From the NCBI GenBank assembly GCA_002721815.1, contig PBLQ01000045.1, forward strand, positions 124,001 to 188,000: a stretch of DNA of 64,000 bases. The letters run 5' to 3'. Of the stretch, positions 53,454 to 64,000 are shown piece by piece; within the stretch, counting starts at the first letter, position 1, and every line of letters starts with the position of its first letter. Source of the DNA: Myxococcales bacterium (GTDB lineage: Bacteria > Myxococcota > UBA727 > GCA-2721815). The notes beneath the pieces were generated by a model. It made no database searches. It was not told where the DNA came from and saw nothing but the letters and a program-made list of their open reading frames with translations. The position numbers were made by a program, and so were the translations under genes.

Positions 53454-54839
53454 ATGCATCGAATGGGCTCAGTTCAGCTTTACTTTTTGCTGCTTGGCTT
53501 TTGGTTATTCAGCGCTTGCGATTTCGGTCAATCGAGCGACACCATTGATGCTGGAGTAGCGCCAATACCAAAAACCTTGAGTGATGCAGATTTGCTCGAC
53601 CCCAAAAAATGCCAACAGTGCCACCAACAACATTACGAAGAGTGGGCGTCCAGCATGCATGCCTACGCCTCCAAAGACCCGGTTTTCTTGGCCATGAACC
53701 AGCGTGGACAGCGCGAAACAAATGGTGAACTGGGTTCTTTCTGCGTTCAATGTCATGCCCCCATGGCCTTGCGCACCGGGGCCACCATTGACGGGCTCAA
53801 CCTGGAAACTGTGCCCGATCACCTACAGGGCGTGACCTGCTATTTTTGTCACACTGTGGAAGCGGTCAACGGGACCCACAACAACCCATTGCAGTTGGCC
53901 AGTGATGGGGTCATGCGTGGTGGCTTCAGCGATCCAGTCGAGACCCCTGCCCACCTGTCAGGTTATTCTGCTTTTCATGATCGAAGCGAGCCAGAGTCCG
54001 CCGCGTTGTGTGGCGCTTGTCATGATGTGGTGACCCCGTCAGGACATCACATCGAACGCACCTTTCTCGAATGGCAAAATTCAGTGTTTGGTCAGGCCGA
54101 TATGGACAGCTTTTTATCCTGTGGCGATTGCCACATGAATGGGCGCACCGAACCCATCGCAGCCGGGCCCGGCAATCCCGTCCGTCGACGACATAAACAC
54201 CTTATGCCTGGGGTGGACGTGGCCCTCACCCCGTTTTTTGGGCACGAAAACCATGTGGCAGCCGTACAAGAAGAGTTGGACTACACGGTTGAAGCGCATT
54301 TGTGCATGGAAGAAACCCAACTGCTCACCGTGCGCTTGGGCAATCTCACTGCCGGTCACGCATTCCCCAGTGGCTCCGCTCATGACCGCCGGCTTTGGGC
54401 AGAGCTCAGAGCCTACAGTGGCGATAATGAAGTTTGGACCCACGGTATTGTCCCCGAAGACGTCCCCTTAGCTGACACTGCTGCCGATGACCTGTTTTCA
54501 TTTTTTGAGCACGGTTTTGATGAAAACGGTGAAGAGGCATTCATGCTTTGGGAGATCACCGACTCTGAGAGCAATGTGCTGGAGGCGCCCGAGTCCACTG
54601 ACACTTCAGCCGTCATTGAAGACCAGCACAAAATCAAAACGTTTGACCTGGCTGGCTTGAACGTGGATCGCATCGATATCCAAGTAAAGCTGAGACCCAT
54701 GGCCCTTCACGTGGTGGACTCCCTCGTTGCCAGCGGTGATCTTGACCCGAGCATTCGAGACGCCATTCCCACCTTTAACCTCAAAGGGGCTGAGGTGACC
54801 TGGACCATAGATGATGGCTGGGTTTGCGTGCCTTGGTAG
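53454..54839 (+). CDS. five-heme cytochrome c lipoprotein
   Basis: The 461-residue protein has a signal with lipobox LFSAC and five CxxCH heme-attachment motifs, at residues 53-57, 97-101, 129-133, 186-190 and 223-227. They lie in the first half with a spacing pattern like cytochrome c554-type proteins. The second half (~240-461) is heme-free and beta-rich, with a GHAFPSGSAHDRR motif, and may be a ligand- or partner-binding domain. It would carry electrons at the periplasmic or outer face of a membrane. Maturation needs a cytochrome c assembly system, which is not in the window. GAGGACGC precedes the ATG. Confidence 0.82.
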   Translation: MHRMGSVQLYFLLLGFWLFSACDFGQSSDTIDAGVAPIPKTLSDADLLDPKKCQQCHQQHYEEWASSMHAYASKDPVFLAMNQRGQRETNGELGSFCVQCHAPMALRTGATIDGLNLETVPDHLQGVTCYFCHTVEAVNGTHNNPLQLASDGVMRGGFSDPVETPAHLSGYSAFHDRSEPESAALCGACHDVVTPSGHHIERTFLEWQNSVFGQADMDSFLSCGDCHMNGRTEPIAAGPGNPVRRRHKHLMPGVDVALTPFFGHENHVAAVQEELDYTVEAHLCMEETQLLTVRLGNLTAGHAFPSGSAHDRRLWAELRAYSGDNEVWTHGIVPEDVPLADTAADDLFSFFEHGFDENGEEAFMLWEITDSESNVLEAPESTDTSAVIEDQHKIKTFDLAGLNVDRIDIQVKLRPMALHVVDSLVASGDLDPSIRDAIPTFNLKGAEVTWTIDDGWVCVPW

Positions 54840-54863
54840 CCTCTTTTTGACATTCCCCGCCAA

Positions 54864-54877
54864 ACCAAAAATTTGGT
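54864..54877. promoter_or_regulatory. possible operator palindrome upstream of the permease operon
   Basis: ACCAAA and TTTGGT form a 6-bp perfect inverted repeat with a two-base centre, ~115 bases before the permease start, inside the 153-base gap that must hold the promoter. Palindromic half-sites of this size are common for dimeric regulators, but a chance occurrence is not excluded. Confidence 0.25.
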
Positions 54878-54992
54878 CCGTATATACGAGGGTGGTACTT
54901 AGGAGCCATAGGCCTCCATGTGCCTTCTAAAAGCACCACTGTGCGACATTGGCTCGCCAAGACCGCTCACGCCAACATCAAAAGGGGTTTAA

Positions 54993-56399
54993 ATGTCTAA
55001 TAATACAGATCAAATGGAACTGCTCTACAAGATTGACGACCACCCTCCTTTGGCTGAAACCGCGGTCTTAGGCTTTCAGCACTACCTCACTATGTTTGGC
55101 TCCACCTTGGCGGTCCCATTGCTGCTGGCACCCGCATTGGGCATCGAAGACCCGGTAGAAAAAGGCTGGCTCATTGCCACCATGTTTTTCGTGAGCGGCA
55201 TTGCCACCTTGCTGCAAACCACTTTCGGTAACCGGCTTCCCATCATCCAGGGCGGTACCTTTAGTTTCTTGGCCCCCACGTTTGCCATTTGTGGCATGGC
55301 TGCCTTGAGCGAGGCGGGCTGGGAAGTTCGCATGCAACACGTTCAAGGGGCCATTATCGCAGGTGCTGCTGTTGAAATCATCGTGGGAGCCAGTGGTCTG
55401 GTGGGTAAAATGCTCCGCTTTGTGGGCCCCATCACCATCGCGCCCACCATCGCCCTCATTGGCTTATCTTTATTCAAATTTGGTGCTCCTGAGGCAGGCC
55501 GACATTGGCCCATCGGTGGCTTAACCATCGTTTTGATCATTCTCTTCAGCCAATACCTGAGGGGCAAAAATCGCGCCTTTGAGCTGTACCCAATTTTGAT
55601 GGCCATTGTGGGGGCCTGGGTGGTGGCAGCCATTTGCACCATGACGGGTGTATTTCCAGAAGGTCACCCCTCACACACCAGTATGGCGAATCTAGAAGCA
55701 GCCCCTTGGTTTCGCGTTCCTTATCCGTTTCAGTGGGGCCTGCCTCAATTCGGTCTTGCAGCTTTTGTAGGCATGTTTGCGGGCTACCTCGCTTCTATGG
55801 TGGAAAGTATTGGCGACTATTACGCTTGCGCCAGACTTTCTGGTGCTCCCACACCCAATGAAAAAACCATTAACCGCGGGATTACCTTCGAAGGCATTGG
55901 TTGCTTTATCGCGGGTCTTTTTGGCACCGGTAACGGCACCACGTCGTACTCCGAAAATATCGGCGCCATCGGCCTCACCCGCGTAGGGGCGCGCCGCGTG
56001 GTTCAAGCGGGTGCAGTCATCATGATTGTCCTGGGTACCGTCTCTAAATTCGGTGCGCTGTTCACCACCATCCCGCAACCCATCGTCGGTGGCATGTACT
56101 GCGCCATGTTTGGCATGATCGCCAGTGTGGGGATGTCTAACTTACAGTTTGTGAATCTCAACAGCGCGAGAAACCTGTTTATTTTGGGCTTTGCCTTTTT
56201 CATGGGCTTGAGTATGCCCGAATACATCGGGGCCAATCCGGTCGATGTGGGGATAGAGTCGGTGTCGAACATCATCAACACCCTGGGCTCCACAGGGATG
56301 GCTGTGGGTGCTTTCATCGCACTGATTTTGGACAACACCATTCCCGGCACCCCTGAAGAACGGGGCTTGGTGGCTTGGCAATCTGAGGCGCATCAATGA
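54993..56399 (+). CDS. NCS2-family uracil/xanthine permease
   Basis: The 468-residue protein is an NCS2/NAT transporter with ~12-14 hydrophobic helices. It starts LGFQHYLTMFGSTLAVPLLL, has a GGTFSFLAPTFAI segment, ESIGDYYACARL (the substrate-site Glu region of the family) and a GNGTTSYSENIGAIGLTRVG signature. It takes up a nucleobase by proton or sodium symport. Location at the head of a pyrimidine-breakdown cluster makes uracil or thymine the likely substrate, though the sequence alone does not separate it from xanthine permeases. AAAAGGGG precedes the ATG and the stop overlaps the symporter start (ATGA). Confidence 0.88.
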   Translation: MSNNTDQMELLYKIDDHPPLAETAVLGFQHYLTMFGSTLAVPLLLAPALGIEDPVEKGWLIATMFFVSGIATLLQTTFGNRLPIIQGGTFSFLAPTFAICGMAALSEAGWEVRMQHVQGAIIAGAAVEIIVGASGLVGKMLRFVGPITIAPTIALIGLSLFKFGAPEAGRHWPIGGLTIVLIILFSQYLRGKNRAFELYPILMAIVGAWVVAAICTMTGVFPEGHPSHTSMANLEAAPWFRVPYPFQWGLPQFGLAAFVGMFAGYLASMVESIGDYYACARLSGAPTPNEKTINRGITFEGIGCFIAGLFGTGNGTTSYSENIGAIGLTRVGARRVVQAGAVIMIVLGTVSKFGALFTTIPQPIVGGMYCAMFGMIASVGMSNLQFVNLNSARNLFILGFAFFMGLSMPEYIGANPVDVGIESVSNIINTLGSTGMAVGAFIALILDNTIPGTPEERGLVAWQSEAHQ

Positions 56400-57916
56400 T
56401 CTTCAAAGTCGGTGGTGTCATTGTCTATCTGGGCATTTTGCTGTGGCTGGGGGTCCTCGCGTCTCGGCGCATGAAAGACATCAAAGACTATTTTGCGGCC
56501 GGTAAAAACTTAGGCTTTTTGGCCGTGGCTTTTTCTGCACGGGCCACGGGTGAATCTGCGTGGCTGCTGATCGGTCTCACCGGGATGGGCTGCGCCTTGG
56601 GTGTCAAAGCTTTTTGGGTGGTGGTTGGCGAAGTCATCGGCGTGGTGGGGGCTTGGCTTTTCATGTCCAAACGCTTCAAGCGTCTCACCGATCAGTACGA
56701 CAGCATCACGGTGCCTGATTACCTGGAAAGTCGTTTCCAAGACAAAAGTCAGATCATTCGAATCGTCTCCGCATTCGCTTTAACCATCTTCGTCACCATT
56801 TATGTGAGCGCTCAAATCGATGCCACCGGTAAAGCCTTTGAAGATTTCTTAGGCTGGAACTACTACGCGGGCATCGCCGTCGGGTTCGCGGTGGTGGCCA
56901 CTTATATTACTTCCGGTGGCTTTTTAGCCGTCGCTTGGTCAGATATGTTCCAAGGCGCCTTGATGTTTTTGGGGCTCGTGATTTTGCCCATCGTTGCGAT
57001 CGCCTCCATGGGTGGTGTGGCTGCCCTTACCGATGGCTTGAGTAAAATCGATGTTTCTTTGCTCTCCGTCACGGGTGGTACCGGTTGGACCCCCATCGCC
57101 ACTGCTGAAATATTAGGACTGGCGCTCATCGGACTTGGGTTTTTGGGCTCGCCGCAAATCTTTGTTCGGTTCATTGCCCTCAAAGATGAAAGTGAAATTC
57201 CCAAAGGCGCTTGGGTTGCGTTCATATGGACCTTACTTGCCGATGGTGGCGCGGTCCTCGTCGGTATGGCGGGCCGTGTGATGCTCACCGGTGACAGCGG
57301 TGACATGAGTGTCTTTGGTGGCGCCGAAGCCGTTCTTCCCGCTTTGGTGGAGCACGTCTTCCCTGCCCTGATCGTTGGCATTTACATTGCCATCGTCCTA
57401 TCGGCCATCATGTCCACGGTGGATTCGTTGTTGGTACTCGCCGGTTCAGCGGCAGTGCGGGATTGGTATCAAAAAGTAAAGAACCCCACCATCTCCGATG
57501 AAGACTTGGTCGGCCTTTCCCGTAAAGTGACTTTCGGTTTGGCCTTGGGCGGTTTGGCTGTGGCTTTGGCCGTCGCCATTTCCACCCCTGACAGAACGGT
57601 TTTTTGGTTCGTCATTTTTGGCTGGTCAGGCATCAGTGCGACGTTTTGCCCGGTGATGATTCTCTCGTTGTTTTGGCCCGGCCTCACCGGACGTGGGGTG
57701 GTGGCTGGAATGGTCACCGGCTTTTTCGCGGTGCCCTTCTTTAAATTTGGCATTTCCAACCTGCCCGGCATTGGTGAATTCTTCTCCGCGCTCAGTGAAC
57801 TACCGCCTTCATTCGCCATGGCCTTTCTCGCGGCCATCGTGGTGAGCCTGACCGACAAAAAAGGTCAAAGCATTGTGGCCCAAGCCGCGGAAGACCTCAA
57901 ATCTGCGAGTCGCTGA
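56396..57916 (+). CDS. sodium:solute symporter family (SSS) transporter
   Basis: The 506-residue protein has ~13 predicted membrane helices with SSS features: an ARATGESAWLLIGLTGMG segment, YITSGGFLAVAWSDMFQG, LGFLGSPQIFVRFIALKD and AIMSTVDSLLVLAGSAAVRD. It is PutP-like overall and would import a small organic solute with Na+. The overlap with the permease stop shows tight co-expression, so the solute may be a pathway-related compound such as dihydropyrimidine, N-carbamoyl-beta-alanine or beta-alanine (inference). The 265-base gap after it has no clear terminator. Confidence 0.85.
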   Translation: MIFKVGGVIVYLGILLWLGVLASRRMKDIKDYFAAGKNLGFLAVAFSARATGESAWLLIGLTGMGCALGVKAFWVVVGEVIGVVGAWLFMSKRFKRLTDQYDSITVPDYLESRFQDKSQIIRIVSAFALTIFVTIYVSAQIDATGKAFEDFLGWNYYAGIAVGFAVVATYITSGGFLAVAWSDMFQGALMFLGLVILPIVAIASMGGVAALTDGLSKIDVSLLSVTGGTGWTPIATAEILGLALIGLGFLGSPQIFVRFIALKDESEIPKGAWVAFIWTLLADGGAVLVGMAGRVMLTGDSGDMSVFGGAEAVLPALVEHVFPALIVGIYIAIVLSAIMSTVDSLLVLAGSAAVRDWYQKVKNPTISDEDLVGLSRKVTFGLALGGLAVALAVAISTPDRTVFWFVIFGWSGISATFCPVMILSLFWPGLTGRGVVAGMVTGFFAVPFFKFGISNLPGIGEFFSALSELPPSFAMAFLAAIVVSLTDKKGQSIVAQAAEDLKSASR

Positions 57917-58181
57917 AAAAAAGCGGCTGAAGGTGCCCAAAACCCTCCCAAATCGCCAAAGATCGGGCTTTGCGGATAATTACTGCAGGAGCTTTGGTTT
58001 TCTCCCCCTATCAGAACCTGCATGGTGATTTAAACGTCTGTTTTAAAAGGTTTTTTATTGAACAGGGGTTTTGTTCCGGATCCCGGTTCTGTGTTAGGAG
58101 AAAGCATCGAATTTTCGCGTGAGTGAGGTTTCACAGATCTTTGCTCACCCTTTAACTAACTTTGACCGTGGAGAGGTTCCC

Positions 58182-60541
<2,360 letters not shown>

Positions 60542-60557
60542 TTGTAAGGAGACAACT

Positions 60558-62045
60558 ATGGGAACCCCATTTCAAGCAAAATCATATGAGTTCACCCAAT
60601 ACACATCTGCCCAAAACTGGATTGGCGGCAAATGGGTGGATGCACAAAACACAGAAAAACTCGAAGTTATCAACCCGCGCTTTGGCAAGTCCATGGCCCA
60701 GGTGTGCATGTCTGGTGCAGACGATGTGGCTAAAGCTGTTGCCGCAGCGAAAGAAGCCCTTCCCGCGTGGCAAGACATGCCCATCCGTGAACGCGGCGAA
60801 GTTTTCTACAACTTGCGTCAGTTGATGCACGACAATATCGAAGAGCTCACTTGGTTGGTGTCCCACGAAAACGGCAAGACCTACGATGAATCTAAAGCCG
60901 AAGTGCTTAAAGCCATCGAATGTGCCGAATACGGTTGTGCACTCCCCAACATCGCTGCTGCGCCCCAGCTTGAAGTGAGCCGTGGCGTGGAATGTCGTAT
61001 CGTGTATGAACCCGTAGGCGTGGTGGCTGGCGTGACGCCATTTAACTTCCCCATCATGGTGCCTTTGTGGATGTTGCCCCAAGCATTGGTGGGCGGTAAT
61101 GCATTCATTCTCAAACCCTCTGAGCAAGTGCCGTTGAGCTGTATTCGCTTGGCAGAAATGCTCCAAGAAGCTGGATTGCCCGATGGTATTTTTAACATCG
61201 TGAATGGTGGCCAAGAAACAGTGGAAGCCTTATGTGATGATGAAGACATCGACGCGCTGGCTTTCGTGGGCTCCACCCGCGTTGCAAAAATCGTTTATGG
61301 TCGTGCCGCTCAAACCGGTAAGCGTGTGCTTTGCTTAGGTGGCGCTAAGAACCATTTGCTGGTGGTGCCTGATGCCGACCTCGAATTGACTGCCGCCAAT
61401 GTGATGGCGTCTTTCACTGGTTGTGCGGGTCAGCGTTGCATGGCCGCTTCGGTCATGGTGGCTGTGGGCGAAGTGGACCACATCATCGATGAAATTAAGA
61501 ATCACGCCCAGCGCGTTGAAACTGGTAAGGACATGGGCGCCATTGTCAATGAAGCCTCGGTGGAGCGCATCACTGGCTATATCGATGCGGCAGAAGCCCA
61601 AGGCGCCAAAGTGTTGGTGGATGGCCGCAATGCCAAAGGCGGTCCTGAAGGCTACTGGGTTGGGCCGACCCTGTTGGACAATGTGAGCCCCGATATGCCT
61701 GCAGCCAAGGAAGAAATCTTTGGACCAGTTCTGTCCATCGTTCGGGTGAAAAACCTGGATGAAGCCATTGAGCTGGAAAACAGCAGTAATTACGGCAATG
61801 CCAGCGCGGTCTACACCACCAGCGGTGATGTGGCCAAAGAAGTGATGAATCGCGTCTCTGCGGGCATGTGCGGCGTAAATATTGGGGTTCCCGTCCCCCG
61901 CGAGCCCTTTGGCTTCGGTGGCTGGAACGACTCCAAATTCGGGCACGGAAATATTACGGGCTGGGATGGCTATCGGTTCTGGACCCGACCCCGAAAAATC
62001 AGTAGTAAATGGGCGCTACAAAAAGACACCACCTGGATGTCCTAA
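60558..62045 (+). CDS. mmsA: CoA-acylating methylmalonate/malonate-semialdehyde dehydrogenase
   Basis: The 495-residue aldehyde dehydrogenase has the MmsA pattern: FNFPIMVPLWMLPQALVGGN, the GGAKNHLLVVPDADLE segment, the active-site Cys in FTGCAGQRCMA, and GVPVPREPFGFGGWNDSKFG near the end. This branch oxidises malonate or methylmalonate semialdehyde to acetyl- or propionyl-CoA with NAD+ and CoA. Here it would take the semialdehyde produced by the next gene's aminotransferase. Start 60558 has TAAGGAG eight bases upstream; the longer reading to 60492 overlaps the dihydropyrimidinase gene. The next gene starts 21 bases after its stop. Confidence 0.9.
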   Translation: MGTPFQAKSYEFTQYTSAQNWIGGKWVDAQNTEKLEVINPRFGKSMAQVCMSGADDVAKAVAAAKEALPAWQDMPIRERGEVFYNLRQLMHDNIEELTWLVSHENGKTYDESKAEVLKAIECAEYGCALPNIAAAPQLEVSRGVECRIVYEPVGVVAGVTPFNFPIMVPLWMLPQALVGGNAFILKPSEQVPLSCIRLAEMLQEAGLPDGIFNIVNGGQETVEALCDDEDIDALAFVGSTRVAKIVYGRAAQTGKRVLCLGGAKNHLLVVPDADLELTAANVMASFTGCAGQRCMAASVMVAVGEVDHIIDEIKNHAQRVETGKDMGAIVNEASVERITGYIDAAEAQGAKVLVDGRNAKGGPEGYWVGPTLLDNVSPDMPAAKEEIFGPVLSIVRVKNLDEAIELENSSNYGNASAVYTTSGDVAKEVMNRVSAGMCGVNIGVPVPREPFGFGGWNDSKFGHGNITGWDGYRFWTRPRKISSKWALQKDTTWMS

Positions 62046-62066
62046 AGGGCATCCTAAGGAGAGAAA

Positions 62067-63386
62067 ATGAACGCCGATGAAATGATTGAGTTGTGCAAAA
62101 AGCACTCCATGTACACCTGGTCTGCCGGAAATGCGGTGTCCCCCATTCCCGTTGAGCGCGCCGAAGGCGTGTTCATGTACGAACCCAGTGGGAAACGTCA
62201 TTACGATTTCAACTCCCAGCTCATGAGTGTGAACATTGGCCACCACCACCCCAAAGTGCGGGAGGCCATGAAAGACCAAGTGGACAAACTTCTCTATGTC
62301 TTTCCGGGTACCGCCACCGAAGTACGGGCGCGGCTTTCCAAAAAGCTGGCGGGCTTGGTTCCTGGCAACATCAATACTTTCTTTTATACGCTCGGCGGTG
62401 CCGAAGCCAATGAGAACGCTCTGAAAGCTGCGCGTTATTATACGGGCAGGCACAAGATTCTCAGTCGTTACCGCTCATACCACGGCGCCACGAACGCTTG
62501 TATGCAGCTCACCGGCGATCCACGACGAATTCCTAACGAGCCCGGCGGCGCAGGTTTTGTCAAAGTCATGGATCCATGGCCTTATAATTATAAGTTTGGT
62601 GATGACGAAGAAGAGATCACCAGAAACAATCTTGAGTATCTTGAAGAAGTGATCATGTACGAAGGTCACGATCAAATCGCGGCCATGTTCGTTGAGACCA
62701 TTACTGGAACCAACGGCGTCTTGGCGCCACCCAAGGGTTACTTGAAGGGCTTAAAAGAGTTGCTGTCTAAATATGGCATTCTCATGATCTGTGATGAAGT
62801 GATGGCCGGCTGGGGGCGTTCAGGCAAACTCTTTGCTTTTGAGCATTATGATTTCGTCCCTGACATTGTGACGTTCGCCAAAGGCCTGACCAGTTCTTAT
62901 ATGCCACTGGGCGCCATGGGGGTCAGCGACCCCATTGCCGAACACTTCAAAACCAATGTTTTTTGGGGTGGCCTCACCTACAACTCTCATCCACTCGCAT
63001 TGCGTACCGCCGAAGCGGCCATTGATGTCATGCTGGAAGAGAACATGCTCGAAAATGCCACCCAACTGGGTAAGGTCATGCGCTCAGAAATGGACCGCCT
63101 GACCGAAAAACATCCATCGGTCAAAGAAGGGCGCTGCATTGGGCTGTTTGGTATGATGGACCTTCAGAAAAACAGCCAAGGTGAGCGCATGGCCCCTTAC
63201 AATGGCACCAGTGAAGCCATGGGCAAATTGGGCGCTTTCTTCCGCGAAAACGGTTTATTTACCTTTGTTAGGTGGGGAAGCTTCATGTGCAACCCACCTT
63301 TGTGTATAACGGAGGAGCAGTTGCTCGAATGCTTCGAAATCATTGATCGTGGCCTGGATGTCACAGACCAATATTTTGAAGGCTAA
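62067..63386 (+). CDS. class III PLP aminotransferase, probable beta-alanine/beta-aminoisobutyrate transaminase
   Basis: The 439-residue protein has fold-type I features: FYTLGGAEANENALKAAR (cofactor phosphate loop), RSYHGATNA, LMICDEVMAGWGRSGKLFA with the PLP-ring Asp, and the Schiff-base Lys in TFAKGLTSSYMPLGA. Length is typical of omega-amino acid transaminases. Beta-alanine to malonate semialdehyde, with pyruvate or 2-oxoglutarate as acceptor, is the reaction needed between beta-ureidopropionase and MmsA. Taurine-type aminotransferases look alike, so the acceptor and exact substrate remain inferred. CCTAAGGAGAG precedes the ATG. Confidence 0.85.
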   Translation: MNADEMIELCKKHSMYTWSAGNAVSPIPVERAEGVFMYEPSGKRHYDFNSQLMSVNIGHHHPKVREAMKDQVDKLLYVFPGTATEVRARLSKKLAGLVPGNINTFFYTLGGAEANENALKAARYYTGRHKILSRYRSYHGATNACMQLTGDPRRIPNEPGGAGFVKVMDPWPYNYKFGDDEEEITRNNLEYLEEVIMYEGHDQIAAMFVETITGTNGVLAPPKGYLKGLKELLSKYGILMICDEVMAGWGRSGKLFAFEHYDFVPDIVTFAKGLTSSYMPLGAMGVSDPIAEHFKTNVFWGGLTYNSHPLALRTAEAAIDVMLEENMLENATQLGKVMRSEMDRLTEKHPSVKEGRCIGLFGMMDLQKNSQGERMAPYNGTSEAMGKLGAFFRENGLFTFVRWGSFMCNPPLCITEEQLLECFEIIDRGLDVTDQYFEG

Positions 63387-63420
63387 AAGCCGACTTTAAA
63401 ATTCTAAAAGGAGAGTAAAT

Positions 63421-64000
63421 ATGGCCGACCTTAGCGTAACCGTGAACGGAATGAAGTTTAAAAACCCATTTGTCATCGGTTCAGGACCTCCAGGTACCAA
63501 CTATAAGACTATCGCTAAGAGTTTCGATTGTGGTTGGGGCGGCGTGATTGCTAAGACGGTCAGTCTCGACTCCACAGAAGTCATCAATGTTGCGCCTCGA
63601 TACGGCAAACTTCGTCTCAACGAATATGAGGCCAAGGGCAACAAAAACGTTATCGGCTTTCAAAATATCGAATTGATTTCGGACTTGAGCTTACAAGAAT
63701 GGCTCGACGATTTTAAGCGAGTCAAAGATGACTACCCAGAGGGCATACTCATCGCCTCCATTATGGAGCAGCACGAAAAAGATCGTTGGCAAGAACTCAC
63801 CGGGCTCATCATGGAAACCGGCGTCGATGGCTTCGAACTCAATTTCTCATGTCCCCATGGACATCCAGAACGACAAATGGGAGCGGCCATGGGCCAAAAC
63901 CCAGATATCGTTGAAGAAGTCACCCGGTGGGTCGCAGACACCACCGATCTTCCTATTTGGGCAAAAATGACGCCCAACATCGGGAACATCAGATTACCGG
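63421..64000 (+). CDS. preA: NAD-dependent dihydropyrimidine dehydrogenase subunit PreA (5' part, runs off the window)
   Basis: The first 193 codons of a dihydroorotate-dehydrogenase-like flavoprotein are present: MADLSVTVNGMKFKNPFVIG, GSGPPGTN, GWGGVIAKTVSLD, GFQNIELIS, FELNFSCPHGHPERQMGAAMG and WAKMTPN. These are the FMN-binding and substrate-loop motifs of PreA (DPD alpha-like), including the NFSCPHG loop with the catalytic Cys. PreA reduces uracil or thymine to the dihydro form, the first step of this pathway, normally together with PreT as the NAD(P)H-handling partner. PreT is not seen here and may lie past the window end or elsewhere. AAAGGAGAG precedes the ATG. The gene lacks its 3' end because the window stops. 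Confidence 0.88.
   Translation, partial: MADLSVTVNGMKFKNPFVIGSGPPGTNYKTIAKSFDCGWGGVIAKTVSLDSTEVINVAPRYGKLRLNEYEAKGNKNVIGFQNIELISDLSLQEWLDDFKRVKDDYPEGILIASIMEQHEKDRWQELTGLIMETGVDGFELNFSCPHGHPERQMGAAMGQNPDIVEEVTRWVADTTDLPIWAKMTPNIGNIRLP

Noticed and set aside
49374-54890. Similar TATATACG motifs at ~49376 and ~54881
   Set aside because: Only two imperfect copies, in unrelated contexts; too short to separate from chance.
54841-54992. Possible tRNA-like stem region upstream of the permease
   Set aside because: No cloverleaf, anticodon arm or T-loop sequence could be found on either strand.

Overview
The window is 64 kb of a mid-GC Gram-negative chromosome. Lipoprotein signal peptides are frequent, several lipoproteins carry small Cys-rich 'C-x-D-x-x-C' stretches, there are two outer-membrane barrel-type proteins, and one giant choice-of-anchor-D/HYDIN-like lipoprotein dominates. 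This gene mix, with a DUF4080 radical SAM enzyme, YscI-type and LcrH-type type III secretion pieces and a WhiG/FliA sigma factor, suggests a deltaproteobacterial-grade organism (Myxococcota or Bradymonadales-like). That placement is inference; no rRNA or universal marker is present. I found no rRNA, tRNA, CRISPR array, insertion sequence or integrase.

Layout. 0-9.8 kb: the end of a barrel-type protein, a small lipoprotein, a HEAT-repeat protein, a large protein with a Trp-Trp-Gly-His-Cys motif, a B12-binding radical SAM protein, a GDPD/phytase-like lipoprotein and ApaH. 9.8-22.4 kb: an aldehyde dehydrogenase-family protein, a VOC protein and the 3487-residue HYDIN-like lipoprotein, which contains an internal super-repeat of about 350-370 residues. 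22.5-26.2 kb: a three-gene biotin-dependent acyl-CoA carboxylase operon (biotin carboxylase, GcdA-type carboxyltransferase, biotin carrier with a duplicated barrel). 26.2-33.8 kb: a secreted lipase, lipoproteins, an acyl desaturase with a long coiled-coil tail, formate-THF ligase, a HAD phosphatase and a methyltransferase. 33.8-46.5 kb: a broken SDR gene beside an enoyl-reductase-like gene, Tag glycosylase, an amidase facing a DUF4863 protein across a perfect 12-bp inverted repeat, HrpB helicase, an outer-membrane protein, a two-domain cyclic-nucleotide-binding protein and a DUF2203 protein.

46.6-50.6 kb: a small island linked to type III secretion: a possible FlgM-like protein, a helical secreted-type protein, an LcrH/SycD-like TPR chaperone, an uncharacterised small protein, a WhiG/FliA sigma factor, a lipoprotein and a YscI/SctI-like inner-rod protein. 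Two good intrinsic terminators bound units within it. No secretion ATPase, export-gate or secretin gene is in the window.

50.8-54.8 kb: a DUF4124-like exported protein with a structured leader, a CorC/HlyC-type transporter, a His-rich YtkA/FixH-like lipoprotein and a five-heme cytochrome c lipoprotein. 55.0 kb to the end: a reductive pyrimidine catabolism cluster: NCS2 permease, sodium/solute symporter, beta-ureidopropionase, dihydropyrimidinase, CoA-acylating (methyl)malonate-semialdehyde dehydrogenase, class III aminotransferase and PreA (cut by the window end). Together these would import uracil or thymine and convert it through beta-alanine or beta-aminoisobutyrate to acetyl-CoA or propionyl-CoA. 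All genes from 46.6 kb onward lie on the + strand.
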